Assembly: GCA_024734495.1 (NCBI GenBank)
Contig: JALMQS010000302.1
Span: forward strand, 148,539 to 212,538
Direction of reading: 5' to 3'
Source: Forficula auricularia
Lineage: Eukaryota > Arthropoda > Insecta > Dermaptera > Forficulidae
Length of the DNA stretch: 64,000 bases
The notes beneath the pieces were generated by a model. The model made no database searches, was not told the DNA's origin, and worked only from the letters and a program-made list of their open reading frames with translations. Positions 43,069 to 55,811 of this stretch are shown piece after piece. Position 1 is the first letter of the stretch, and every line of letters starts with the position of its first letter. Both the position numbers and the translations under genes were made by a program.

Positions 43069-44085
43069 GGGAAAGTGGTGTAGGTTTTAGGTGAAACATG
43101 ATATTAATTAATAAAGTAAAGGGTGTGTAGTTTCACAGTGAATGAAATAAAACTCAAAGAGGTTTATACAAACTCAATATATTTCGGATTATTAGTCCAT
43201 CATCAGGAGTTTACAAGTTAAAACTAATAATAATTGAACGAGCGATCACAATTTCACAACCTCCGCCTTCGCAGATCACCTTGTTGAAAACAACCACTCA
43301 CCTTCACCCCGGAATCCTATACCACTACACTTCGCTTCTAAAAGCCGAAAATTAGACCTATTAGAATCAACTGAAATTAAGAAAGCTATAATCGAAAAAG
43401 ATAAAATTCTCAATAACCAACAGGACATTAGAAATTCCACAATAATAGATCTATTAATTAATAAAAATTAAAAACTTAACACTCTTCTTTCTGAACTATA
43501 TACTATTTCCCAAAATACAATCAAAATTATATTCACGCGCCCTCAACATTCTAAAATAAATGACATACTGATATATGAGAAAATTGTTGTATATTGTAAT
43601 TTATCTCAATTATGTTTTATTTTAATCTGTTTCACTATATGTAATTTATGCTTATTTGTACATTGATATTTATAATTAATTTTGTGTTTATGACTTAAAA
43701 TTTTTAATTTAATTCTAAAATTTTTTATATTAATTAAAGGTTTTTTATTTATATTAATATTCACATTTACCAAGATTTTTTTATATTTATATTTTTATAA
43801 TAAAAAAGAAAATTTTTTGTAAAAAATTGCTTAAATTTTAATTTTATTGATGTTTTTCTTGTGTTATATTGGTATGCATGATATGAATGTTATATTTTGT
43901 TATATTGGTACTTATGGTTTAGATGTTGAAAATTGTGATCGCTCGTTCAATTATTATTAGTTTTAAGCTGTAAACTCCTGATAATGGACTAATAATCCGA
44001 AATATATTGAGTTTGTATAAACCTCTTTGAGTTTTATTTCATTCACTGTGAAACTACACACCCTTTACTTTATTAATTAAAATAT
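43069..44085. mobile_element. Foldback element with hammerhead motifs in both arms
   Basis: 43108-43255 and 43926-44070 are inverted copies (tgtgtagtttcacagtgaa, gttcaattattattag). The left edge carries agggaaagtggtgtaggttt, shared with 11118 and 18930. The centre is AT-rich without a frame. A non-autonomous Penelope-type or retrozyme-like unit is one possible reading. Confidence 0.65.
43165..43216 (-). ncRNA. Hammerhead-ribozyme-like motif, AUU triplet
   Basis: Minus strand: CUGAUGA (43200-43206), stem II GGA/UCC with a long loop, GAAA (43182-43185), palindromic AAUAUAUU giving stem III and the triplet AUU, then GAG pairing with CUC as stem I (extends to AACUC/GAGUU). The partner at 43972 reads CTGATAA, losing the conserved G, and should be inactive. 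Confidence 0.6.
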
Positions 44086-44574
44086 AAGGTACTTTTAGAA
44101 AAATTAATTTTCCTAATATCAGGAAAATACATTTATTTAATTTAGAACTAATTCATTTTTTGTCTATATCTATCGATTTGTGTGTTAGTAAATGTTGACT
44201 ATTTCGAAAAGAGAGCGAGTTAATATTTTATTTTTATTGTTCTAATCCATTCTGGCCCTTAATAGAATGAACAGAGACTTTTTCATTTCTTTCATTTTTA
44301 TATTCATCAGGTTAATGGACAAGTGGAACGGGACCACCCACTCTTTCAAGTTTTTTTTTTTTTTTTATATTTTCGAATTCATTTATCAATCAATAGAGTT
44401 ATTAATGCATGCATTAAAAAGGTAGAGAGCAATATAAGAATAATAAAATTTTGTTCCATTCAATTACTGTTATTTTTTTTTTTTTTTTGAAAAAATGGAT
44501 TTTCAATCTACGTAGAAAAAGAGCATTTTCATAATTTATTTATTAATTATATACTAAACAGTAAGGTAACATTT
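44086..44574. other. No gene recognised
   Basis: AT-rich, T homopolymers at 44349 and 44474. Confidence 0.4.
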
Positions 44575-45245
44575 TTCTTTACCATATGGTCAAGTATTGT
44601 AATCGTGTATGAAAAAAGTGTTGTTTTTTTTGCTTCCTTTTTTCGAAATATCTCAAAAAACGGCTTAAATTGTTTTGATAAAAAAAATTGGACGAAACCA
44701 TGGCGTTTCGGTCTACAAAAAAGCCCTAATAAGTGAACATCAAAAAATTATATTTTACGAATTATTAATTATTTTATAACTCGTTTTGCAATGAGGTCGC
44801 ATCATGTCCTATCTTGGAAAATGCTGGATATTTTCAAATTTAAGAGTTTTAACAAAAAAGTTTCTTAAGTAAAACTTCAAGCCGATAAAATTTCCTAGAA
44901 AATAAGACAAGAATCAAGTTTCTAGAATGAGTGGTTTTCATTTTATGAAGGAAAAACTGCGATTTTTTTTGCAAAAAACTGTAAATTTCAACCTCATTGC
45001 GCCACTGGTTACCATAGTCCAATTAAGATAAAACTTTATTTAAATTGTAGCAAATTTAATCTACTTTAAAAATGTATATATTGGTCTTTGTCGAAAACCT
45101 GCTCCTTTATTTTCAAAATGGAGAAAAATCGACAAAAGTACGAGTTTTAGGGTTTAAGCCGTTTTTTTTTAGATATTTTGAAAAAAAGAAGGAAAAAATC
45201 ACTTTTATCATGCACGATTACAATACTTGACCATACCCTGTATGG
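44575..45245. mobile_element. CTTTACCATACA MITE, palindromic form
   Basis: Left: ctttaccatatggtcaagta then ttgtaatcgtgtatg. Right: the inverse, tgcacgattacaatacttga then ccataccctgtatgg. Both ends derive from the same MITE terminus. The inner text (aagtacgagttttaggg, gtccaattaagata) matches the foldback at 51480-52560. Confidence 0.65.
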
Positions 45246-46170
45246 ATCCTCTTTTAAATCAAAATAATTTAGTTTATAAAATTGATTGCTTAAATTCTGA
45301 CGGAACAAAAAAAAAAAAAAAAAAAAAAAAATTAAAAAAATTATTATCTCGAAAAATATAATTTTTTCGATGTTCACTTATTAGAGCTTTTTTGTAGAGC
45401 GAAATCCCATGGGTTCGCTCAATTTTTTTACTCGAAATAGTTTCACCCGTTTTTTAGATATTTTGAAAAAACGAAGGAAAAAACTCTTTTTTCATACACG
45501 ATTATGTATGGTAAAGTAAAAAGAGCCGAATGAAAAATTTCCACAACACAGATTTGGAGGAAAACTTAGTGTAGTAATATTGGAGCCAATAAAGGTATTC
45601 CAGCAATAAAATCTTTACCGGGAATTATTTCCTGTTAAAATCGTAATTTGCCTGGACTATATGGTATATATTTAATCCAAATTTACATAAAATAGAACAA
45701 CGTTCTATCCAGGAGGAGTGATATATTAGTATTTATGAATTTATATATTGTTATATGTAAATCCATCCTCAATCAATAGATAGCTATAGATTAATATTAT
45801 TCAACTATTGCATTAAATTTTAAATCCATTTTCCTATAGGTAGGTACTTTTGATCTTTCTAAATTTGTATTTTAACAAATTCAATTGAATTGATATATAT
45901 ATTTCAATTACTTCATGATTGCCTTCCATTAAATGATAGAAATCGTTTCCACTAAATTGAATTATATTATATAAATGCGACATTTTATGCTCAATCGAAA
46001 ATTCAACGCCTGCCTCTCTTTTGAAAAGGCTTGTTATTATTATTATTATTAAAGCAACTTAAAACGTCAATTTCTCTCATTAAATATATTTTAATACAAC
46101 AAAAAATTATTATTATATACAATTAAGTATCTGAATTTTTATTTAAATCACCCCTATAATTAATTATTTT
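45246..46170. other. No gene; MITE and foldback scraps
   Basis: 45345-45515 is a CTTTACCATACA MITE end (aatataattttttcgatgtt to tatggtaaagta). 45535-45635 matches 51505-51600 inverted. A-homopolymer at 45307-45331. The rest is AT-rich. Confidence 0.5.
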
Positions 46171-46317
46171 TTCAACGAAATTTTCTCTGGAGAGAGACGG
46201 ACTGGTAGAAATTTTAATTGAAAGTAATGGAAGGCAGCCCAAAGGTAGTGAGGAAAGAAAAAATTAACACATATAAAATAAGGTGTAATTTATTGGAATC
46301 CTTCCTCCTTTCCTTTC

Positions 46318-46360
46318 AAACCGACGTTTCGGAGGATTTTTCCCTCCTTCTTCAGGGTTT
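46318..46360 (-). ncRNA. Hammerhead-ribozyme-like motif, best stem I
   Basis: Minus strand: stem I AAACC (46356-46360), CUGAAGA (46349-46355), stem II GGAGG (46343-46347) with CCUCC (46331-46335), GAAAC (46326-46330), GUC (46323-46325), stem I GGUUU (46318-46322). Every core position fits and both stems pair perfectly for 5 bp. Stem III is the bare palindrome ACGU, so cleavage would probably need a dimer. Confidence 0.75.
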
Positions 46361-46596
46361 CAAAGGGTCAATGAATGAAACAAATAAAATGTTTCCTTCT
46401 TCTCTCCACAGTAGTGTTTAAAAACTTTCTTCATTTTTAACAAAGGCATAGAAAAACAATTTTTTTTCCTACTAATTAGAGAAAGAAGGAAAAAAAAATT
46501 GTTTTTCTATGCCTTTGTTAAAAATGAAGAAAGTTTTGAACACTACTGTGGAGAGAAGAAGGAAACATTTTATTTGTTTCATTCATTGACCCTTTG

Positions 46597-46631
46597 AAAC
46601 CCTGAAGAGAGAATCTCCGAAACGTCGGTTT
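46597..46631 (+). ncRNA. Hammerhead-ribozyme-like motif, mirror partner
   Basis: AAACC (46597-46601), CUGAAGA (46602-46608), shortened stem II GAG/CUC, GAAAC (46619-46623), GUC (46624-46626), GGUUU (46627-46631). Core kept; stem II is shorter than in the partner. Confidence 0.65.
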
Positions 46632-46729
46632 GAAAGGAAAGGAGGAAGGATTCCAATAAATTACATCTTATTTTATATGTGTTAATTTTTCTTTCCTCAC
46701 TACCTCTGGCGCTCATTACATTCAATTAT

Positions 46730-46905
46730 AATTAATTATAATTATTTATTGAACACGAATAAATAATACAATAAACTATAAGTTTAATTATAATTATTTG
46801 TTCGTGTTCAATAAATAATTATAATTTATTATAGGTGATTTAATTAAAAATTCAAATTTTAATCAAATTAATCACAAAAATAAAATCTTGAACAGCTTCA
46901 TTACT
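46730..46905. repeat. Foldback element (gaacac/gtgttc family)
   Basis: aattatttattgaacacgaa pairs with ttcgtgttcaataaataatt, followed by the family tail tcacaaaaataaaatcttga. Confidence 0.65.
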
Positions 46906-47404
46906 AATTAAGTATCTTTTCATTCATTTTGCTTAAATATTTTCTAAACCAGCTGCGAAGCCCGCCTTTAGAAGTTATTCAGAAGATATTATTAAAGCTA
47001 GGACTAGGGGATCAATCTAAATAAATACCTAGATATCTTTCAAGGTTTCATTTTGAACGAGATAAACTTTTATTTTTTTTATTATTCAGCCTTGGTTCTC
47101 AATAATGTTAATATTGACTCTAAAAATACACGACCACTTGTATTTGTCATATTGTCACTATAATTAGGTACATTTGCAATTGATTCGGCTCGTTTTGTGC
47201 CCTTTTGTCAATGCAAAAAATAAATTCCTTCCCAAAAAGATCCCGAACATATTAGGAACATCCACCGCTAGGGTCTATCTGTTATTACAGCCAGCAAGCT
47301 TTCAGATAAATTAAAGTTTAACCAGCCAAGCTGAAATTTCTTATAAAATTATGAAGAAAAAAAATTATATTCATTTTTCTTGTAGGGCTGTTTAGAATAA
47401 AAAA
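46906..47404. other. No gene recognised
   Basis: AT-rich with slightly GC-richer 47220-47330. No frame or repeat partner noticed. Confidence 0.35.
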
Positions 47405-48227
<823 letters not shown>

Positions 48228-48274
48228 TAGATACAATATATCAATAAATCAATAAAAACATAATTAATTATAAT

Positions 48275-48526
48275 AGAGAGACAGATGGAAGGATAATTGA
48301 GAGACCAATCGACTTGATTGGGGAATAATGGAATTGAAATAAGTATCGGAAAAGAGGTTTTTTTATCTAATTAGATTTTTCCTCTTATTAAAAACAAGTG
48401 ACTAAAGATCAATAAGCACACTCGATGGTGAGAAGTAATCTCCGGAATCGAAGCAAAAATACAATGTATACATTAATTAATGTAAAATAATTGGTTTAAT
48501 AAAATTTATAAAAAAAAAAAAAAAAA
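48275..48526 (+). mobile_element. Poly(A)-tailed SINE-like retroposon
   Basis: Flanked by the perfect 10-bp repeat TAATTATAAT (48265-48274 and 48527-48536), ending in poly(A) at 48511-48526. Same family as 32344-32602. Confidence 0.8.
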
Positions 48527-48680
48527 TAATTATAATTATTTATTTAACACTGATAAATAATAAAGTGTTCAATAAATAATTATAACTAATTATTATGTGT
48601 GATTTAAAAAAATTCAACACTTAATAAAATTAATCACAAAAATATAAGCTTCAACACCTTCATTAAAGGTATAATATATT
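48527..48680. repeat. Foldback element (gaacac/gtgttc family), decayed
   Basis: aattatttatttaacactga pairs with gtgttcaataaataattat, then the family tail with aatataagcttcaacacc. Confidence 0.55.
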
Positions 48681-49020
48681 CATCAACGATTTCAACTTCC
48701 CCAAATGTGCTAATAGCATAGTTATTAACTTAATATTGTTATTTTAAATCTCTTCTTTCTTTCAACCGTATTATTTTTAATTTTAAGAAAATATAGGGCG
48801 TTTAAAATAACGGTTATTTAAACACATTTTCCTAATATATGTAAAATTTTAAAATAAATACTTTACTTTTAAAAAACAATCTTCAAAACGTTTATTTTAA
48901 CTCCAAACGTTTTGCAAGAATTTCTCCCTTTATCAATAGATAAACTAAACTAATTAAGGTGAGTTCTTCAGGTTGTCAATATAGCAGTTTTTAGAAAATG
49001 GCCCTACCTAAATACCTCAA
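48681..49020. other. No gene recognised
   Basis: AT-rich; no repeat partner noticed. Confidence 0.35.
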
Positions 49021-49350
49021 ATAATTTATCTATCTATCTATCTATACTTATTATAATCGGCTTGCGCGACGACGCCGACCTGATTTTTTTAATTTTAAAC
49101 CACACTAATAATAAATAATTATTATTTTGAAAATGACTTATAAGTCCATTTTTTGTTATTGAAGTGAAACTTCTTAGCGACGTATGTGTTTGATTTAATT
49201 TTTGTAACAATAAAGGGAAATGACTCAATAGAGGGGAAATAATTTTTTTAGTGTAATTTTTTAAGGGGGATAAACTTTTTTGGCCGTTATATACAAATAA
49301 CATCTACTGCTAAAGAAGTTTCGCTTCCCTCGTGATAAGCATGCGTTGAT
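49021..49350 (+). repeat. Second Helitron-like family, fragment
   Basis: tctatacttattataatcgg then cttgcgcgacgacgccgac, and downstream tgctaaagaagtttcgcttc. Related pieces are at 13833, 57120-57260, 57590 and 58146. The 3' end is not defined. Confidence 0.5.
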
Positions 49351-49365
49351 TAGACACATATACAG

Positions 49366-50230
49366 TGCTCAAAAAAATGTATACACAATTTGAACTCATG
49401 AAAATTTATTAAATCACAAATTAAATTTTGCTAAATAAGTCATACATATTAACGAATTGCAGATTGGCACTGCAGATATAATTCTGAGTACGAGTCACCA
49501 TTGACTTGCACATCGTATCAAAACGTCCAAATGTAGATTTCTCTACACACTGCTTGAATCTCATTCCAAGAATGTCTAGTTACGTGGTTTACTCTGAATC
49601 CTCACTACAACTGAAAAGCTCAAAATCGGATTCGTGTAAATGTGTAGTGGTTTGTCTTCAAATCAGTTGGATCTTTTCGATTGAAGGCACTGTAACTGTA
49701 TTAATTACCTAACAATGCTTGCTGATTCCATATTTCCTGCCATTCGTAATAGGTGCACGATGATTTTACTTTTCGACAGATGGTGCCCCGCCGCACTATC
49801 ACGGGGACGTACGAGCTTACCTGGATCCAAAATCTTGTCGAGCCAGTGGATAGGACGCAGGGGGCCAATCGAGTTTCCAGCACGCTTTCCAGACCTTTAC
49901 ACCACCTGGATTTCTTCTTGTAGGGCACAGTGCTGATAGAGGTGTGTCAAACGTAAACCACGTGAATCTAGATGATTCTTTGGAATGAGATTCAAGCAGT
50001 ATGTAGAAATCTTATTGGACGTTTCGTGTGATGTATGAATCATAAGTACTCAGTAGTGCCAGAATTGTATTGATGCTGGACAATTGAACAGTATTAGATT
50101 TGTTATTTATGTATTATTTAGTGATTGAACTTTTGGCTCGTTATATTTTCCGAATTAACTTTTAGAACGGTAAATAAATTTTTCTATGAAGTTCGTGTGT
50201 ATAGATTTTTGTGAAGAATCGCATATCGAG
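49366..50230 (+). mobile_element. Mariner-like relic, second copy, heavily decayed
   Basis: Left end cagtgctcaaaaaaatgta and matching subterminal text. 49500-49600 and 49790-50070 are the two inverted transposase C-terminal fragments also seen at 17644-18243 (WIGRRGPIEFPARFPDL at 49846-49896, plus strand). Numerous small indels break every frame. The right end near 50220 is barely recognisable. Confidence 0.7.
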
Positions 50231-51479
50231 ATATTTGCATTTATTATTTTATAAATACGTTATAAGGTGTTTATATATTTTTTATTTTGACAAATCATGA
50301 AGATATTGACTTCATTGACTGGGATATTATAAATATGAAAAGACCATCTATGTCCAACTGAAACTGACATTAATTCATTTTTTTCAAAATTGAACTTACG
50401 CCACTTTCAAAATAATCTGTCCAATTCATGACAAATAAAATTTATTAAAATTAGGAAATTTAAATTATTATTTTAAACCCCACTCCAGGGAATCTTCCAA
50501 TTTGGTTGGTAAAAGCTTTAACGACCGCGTCTGCAGGAATGCGTTACACAGTGGAAGTACGGCATTTATCGGCAATTCTTTTTCATAATTATTTTTTCTT
50601 GTGTATTACAATAAAACTTCCATGCATTAGCTACAAATTGTGATTTTTTTCATCCCCATATCTCAAAAATTAAAGCTATGAGTGCCATTTCAAATGTGAT
50701 CGTTTCGTCGCCGCAACCCCGTAGGTAACTGATTGACCGATTTAACCAATAAAATTGTGTCTTAAGATTATATCTTTTTTATTTTAACATTCCATCTTTT
50801 TTTCTAAATATTTTATACAATCATTTCGAAAAGTGTTCATTGTATATATCTACCAACATAATAATAATAAAAATTAGCTTTTATTACTAAAAGGGGGAGG
50901 ATAATAATTGTTATCTCTTTCGCTTTATCTATGCAATTAGAAGAGATAATTGAATATTCAATTGTAGAAAATTTCTCCTAAACGCTTGAATTTAGCCAAA
51001 TAAAAATCAAATATCTTTCGCATAACGATGTTATTAGGAAATGATTTTCTTAGGAGGTATATATAGCTAATCAGATGTTTCAGACGTAATAATATTATTA
51101 TATTTCTACAGAATTAACAAAATCATTTTCTTAGAGAAAGGAGTCCTCTAAGGTCTCTGAATCGATATCTAAGTATATTTGTCTGTCTAATGACCTGTTA
51201 AAGGTATCTATTATACTTACAAAACGAAACAAAAATTAATCTTCTAGATGTCTAGATCTTAGATTTGTTACAAATTTATTACGTTTTACTTTTATTATTA
51301 TTATTATTAAATCAATTACTAATTTTCGTTTTCTTTTGTTTCAGGTAAATATATGTCTCCAAGGTCTATTATTTATCATGACATCCATTATAGGTAGAGT
51401 AATAAATAACTTTAATTTAACAATTTATTTTTTAAACTAATATATAAATGAATAATTAAATTTAACAAATCAGGAAATA
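50231..51479. other. No gene recognised
   Basis: AT-rich. 50435-50475 (ataaaatttattaaaattagg) is a scrap of the second Helitron-like family, also at 57200. A tattattattattaaatca run at 51293. No frame over 60 codons. Confidence 0.4.
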
Positions 51480-52560
51480 TGGGAAACAATTAAACTCAGT
51501 GTAGTAAATAATTCCCGGTAAAGATTTTATTTCTGGAAAATATCTTTATTGGTATTCCAATATTACTACCCTAAGTTTCCAAATCTGTGTTGTGAAATTT
51601 CACGACACGCCTCAAAATGAGAAAATTTCGGAGTTTTTTAGTTTTTCGAATGATATAAAATGGCTTATCAAATCAAAGAGATATTTATAAGATAAATTAA
51701 AGTCTTTAAATTGCACGTAGAATGATGGAAATTTCATCTATTTAGATTCAGTAGAACCGGTACTAGCGCCTTTCAAAAAAGCCTCCGGGACTCACTTTTT
51801 GAGTATCCCTAAAACTCGCAACTTTTTTCGATTTTTCCCAATTGGACCATGAAGGAGCACGTTTTCGACAAGGACCGCTCTATACATTTTTTAACTAGAT
51901 TAAATTTTCTACATTTTAAACAAGGTTTCATCTTAATTGGATAATGATAACCCGTGTCGCAATGAGTTTTTGAATTTTTTGCAAAAAATCGCAGTTTTCC
52001 TTCATACCACTCATCCTAGAAACTTGATTTCTATCTCATTCTCTAGTAAATTTTGTTGACTTGAACGTTTACATGGACCACTTTTTTGATAACACTCTTA
52101 AATCGACTCTTATTGCGACACGGGTTACCATTATCCAATTAAGATGAACCTTTTTTTAAATTGTAGCATATTTAATCTAGTTTAAAAATGTATAGAATGG
52201 TCTTTGTCGAAAACGTGCTCCTTCATGGTTAAAATGGGGAAAGATCGAAAAAAGTACGAGTTTTAGGGATATTCAAAAGTGATCCCGGGGTCTCTTTTTT
52301 GACAGGCGATAGTACCAGTTTGAATGAACCTAAATAGATGAAATTGTTATCATTTTACAGTAATCTAACGAGCTTTAATTGATCTAATAGATATTTTTGA
52401 TGTATAATCGTTTTAGAGTTATTCAAGAAAATTGAAAAGCTCAAAATTTTTCATTTTGACGTATAAAAAATTTATAGAACACTGATTTGGAGGAAATTTA
52501 GGTAGTAATATTGGAGTACCAAAATTCCAGCAATTTACTTTGACTTTCCTCACAAAAACT
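51480..52560. mobile_element. ~1.08-kb foldback element
   Basis: Arms of ~450 bp around about 52050: ccaatattactaccctaagt with gtagtaatattggagtac; tcatctatttagattcag with tgaacctaaatagatgaa; gaaggagcacgttttcgaca with tgtcgaaaacgtgctccttc; cattgcgac-type text with gcgacacgggttacca. No frame. Pieces recur at 44790-45120 and 45535-45635. Confidence 0.75.
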
Positions 52561-52989
52561 TCATTATAAACAACATCAGATACTTAATTGTAACCATCTA
52601 ATAAAAAAATCCAATTATTTTGGTTTTTTTACTCAAATTTATTGGAGAAACAACATAAAAAAAAAAATCTCTAGAGATGTCTTTAATTTGTTTCTAAATC
52701 CCCCCCCCCGACCCACTCCTTTTATAAAACATAATTCTCTTCCACCTTTATATAATATATTAGATAAACTAAGTTAATAAACCATTAAAAAAAGGATTTT
52801 ATAAAACAAACCATTTTGTGGAAAATAGATTAACAAAAAAACAAGAGTAATTAATTTGTTTTAACACTTGAAAAAAAGAAAAAAAAAGTAATCAGATTGT
52901 TTTCTCACACCCACACAATTAAATCTTAATTACAAATCTAAATTAGAGAGAGCTTAAATGTTTAAAAAATATACAGACTATAAAAAACA
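52561..52989. other. No gene recognised
   Basis: AT-rich with a C homopolymer at 52700. Confidence 0.4.
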
Positions 52990-54919
52990 AATATATAAAA
53001 AATAAACTGCAACGGATCGTTGCTAGACTGTATCCAAATTCATTTGAAATATTAATATATGTTTATTCCATTATTACTAATCAGATATATGTATAATGTA
53101 AGTATATTGTAACGTCACAATATATAAAATAAACTTGTTGATTTATCTTTATTTACTTTTTCAACAATACAAATAAAATAATCAATAAAAAAGTGTAAAC
53201 AAAACAAATTAAACAATTAATTAATTAGATTTAATTATGCTTCAGTTTTTAAAATTCATTATTTAATTGTATATCAATTCACAAAATTGTAGAAGAAAGT
53301 GAAAACATATTTAGAGGTCCGTTGAAAAGTTAAATGCAACCCCCTCCCCCCCCCCTATTAGAGTCGCTACAATGTCACTTTGTTCGTGTGGGAGAGCATC
53401 GTGGCTCATAAAATAAATAACATACAATATCTTGAAATTTTCAAGTTATAGATATTAATTCCCGAAATCAAAAATTGTATTTAAAAAAGTTCTTATGATT
53501 CATGTATTATTTAATTTAATTTATGTTTTTCTCAAAGTTTCAATTTTATTTATAATTCTCGAATCATTTACATTTTCACTACGTTCCTTCCAACGAACAG
53601 TCATATAATTATTGTAAATAACGAGAAGAAACTTTATTATATAGTTTCATTTTTATTTTGTGTTCAATTGTACTTATAACACATAACCTTGTGATTTTCA
53701 TATCTTTTCACCTATTCCATCCGTCGTCTCACCTTAACTCTCACAATATATCAACTCGTACCATTGTTATCATGTCAAGTTGGTTTATAACCTAAAACAA
53801 ATTCAATTGTATTATAACATCTAAAAGCACTTAAATATTTGACATGGACTGAAGATGGCATCAAGTTGAAGCCGAAACGTTTCATGAACAAATAAAAAAA
53901 TCAACAACCATGATGAAGATTTTTTTATTTTTAAAAAATAACCATCAATCAAAGGATTCCATCTTCCACCGGATTCATCAAGCCTCGTTCCTTTTCTAAT
54001 TAAAACATTGTATTTTCATAGTTTTCACTTTCTCCTTCAATTTCGTTAATTGATATATTAAATAAAGAATTTTAAAAACTGAAGCATAATTAAACCTTAG
54101 TAATTAATTGTTTAATCATTAATTATTTCTTTTGTTTACACTTTTTTATTGATTATTTATTTGTATTGTTGAAAAAGTAAATAACCTATTTTAAAATGTT
54201 TGTATTTTTTGTGTGATCAAGAATAATCAAACTGCATCGGGTCTTTGCTAGACTGTATCCAAATTCATTTGAAATATTAATAATATGTTTATTCCTTTAT
54301 TATTAATCAGATATATGTATAATGTAAGTATATTGTAACGTCACAATATATAAAATAAACTTGCAGATTTAGCTTTATTTTACTTTTTCAACAATACAAA
54401 TAAATTAATCAATAAAATATTGTAAACAAAACAAAATAATTAATTAGATTTAATTATGCTTCAACTTTTAAAATTCATTATTTAATATATCAATTAACAA
54501 AATTCTGAAAATTTTGTTGATTTGGACAATTTTAGAGTTAATTCCGTTTTCAAAAAGAAATGGAACCCTTAATGTCGCTACAGCGTTAGTTTTTTCATCT
54601 GTGAGTGCATCGTGGCTCATAAAATAAATAAAATACAAATTTTAAATTTACAAGTTATATAGGTATATAATAATTTTCCCAGAAATCAAAAAACTGAATT
54701 AAAAAAAAAATATTTTCAGAGTTTTTACTTTCCCCTTGACAATTTTGTTAAATGATATATTAAAATAATAATGAATTTTAACAATTAGAGCATAATTAAA
54801 TCTAATTAATTAATTATTTATTTTGTTTATAATATATTATTGATTATTTTATTTGTATTGTTGAAAAAGTAAATAACCTATTTTAAAAAGGTTCGTATTT
54901 TTTGTGATCAAGAATAAAT
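52990..54919. repeat. Complex of direct and inverted ~220-bp repeats
   Basis: 52998-53215 recurs directly at 54225-54440 (gctagactgtatccaaattc, taatgtaagtatattgtaac). The segment attaattagatttaattatgc is inverted several times (53220, 54095, 54440, 54790 and again at 57385). Each repeat begins with the gcaacggatcgttgc-type end of family B. A hammerhead motif lies at 53845. Confidence 0.7.
53840..53890 (+). ncRNA. Hammerhead-ribozyme-like motif with long stem II
   Basis: CUGAAGA (53849-53855), stem II GGC/GCC extended by UCA/UGA past one mismatch, GAAAC (53874-53878), GUU (53879-53881). Stem I GA/UC is extended past a bulge by CAU/AUG. GUU is an allowed but weaker NUH triplet. No frame accompanies it. 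Confidence 0.5.
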
Positions 54920-55811
54920 AAACTACAACGGATCGTTCCTAGACGTTATCCATAGCCATTTTAAATATTAGTATGTTTAATCCTTAATTATTAATCAGAT
55001 ATCACTGGCTATTTGAAGTCCATGTTGACTTAAAATCAAAAATAACCACCGATTATTTATCTAATACTAGAAGAATAACCATATTACATTTCATTTTTGA
55101 TGTTTTGACCATATATTAAACCAATCAAATGAATAAAAAAAGTACCTACTATCTCATTCTAGGGTAAAGTATTTTAAAATATAATTTTACTAAAAACTTT
55201 TTATAACTTTTTTGTGCACCTAATGGTATTTAATTAGAATATTGAATTTGATCAAAATTGGTTAAGCGATTTTCAAGATATTTAGAAAAAACTAAAAAAG
55301 TACTCGAATAAAGTACTAATATTTGTGAGCCTAATGTACCAAAAACTAATCAGCTCTTCATTTTCTTAAAGTAATGCTACGTTTTCAATTTAATTTCAAT
55401 TGGTTGAACGACCAACGTGACATAAAGTCACATATCTATGATAGGGAAACCCATGTTATGTTCGATAGGGTTTTCTTTTTTCAGCAGACACATTACTAGC
55501 TCTTTTGAAGATAGGTTTTTTTCAGTTAACATCCAATGATTCTTCTTGAATAAAGTAAAAAAAAAAATACAAAAACTCCACAATACTTCCACAAACGTAT
55601 CTACATACATCCGCACACACTATATGAAAAAATCGCACTTTTTGGCCTCTGGGCGAGACCCCAATTTTGATCAAAACCGTCACGTGGCAAAATTCAACCT
55701 AAATGAATACTTCAATTTGTGACTTTGATTAAGACCATGGGTTCCGTAGTCTTTACCTGAGGACCTTTTGAAGTCGCGCTTGCCGCGAGACTGATTCCAT
55801 TAACTTTACCC
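54920..55811 (-). repeat. Dispersed repeat family B, decayed copy 3
   Basis: Begins ctacaacggatcgttcc and carries the family segments tttcaagatatttagaaaaa, ccaaaaactaatcagctctt, gtcacgtggcaaaattcaa and gcgcttgccgcgaga. It includes ~200 bp of extra text at 54990-55130. Confidence 0.65.

Larger units (their letters stand above)
46175..46728. repeat. Palindromic Penelope-type repeat with two hammerheads
   Basis: Arms of ~250 bp are inverted around about 46485 (agaaggaaaaaaaaattgtt against aacaattttttttcctac). Each arm carries the agtagtgtt, ttcattcattgaccctttg, hammerhead and ggaatccttcctcctttcc segments in mirror order. The left lead ctctggagagagacggactg is shared with 5735. Confidence 0.8.
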
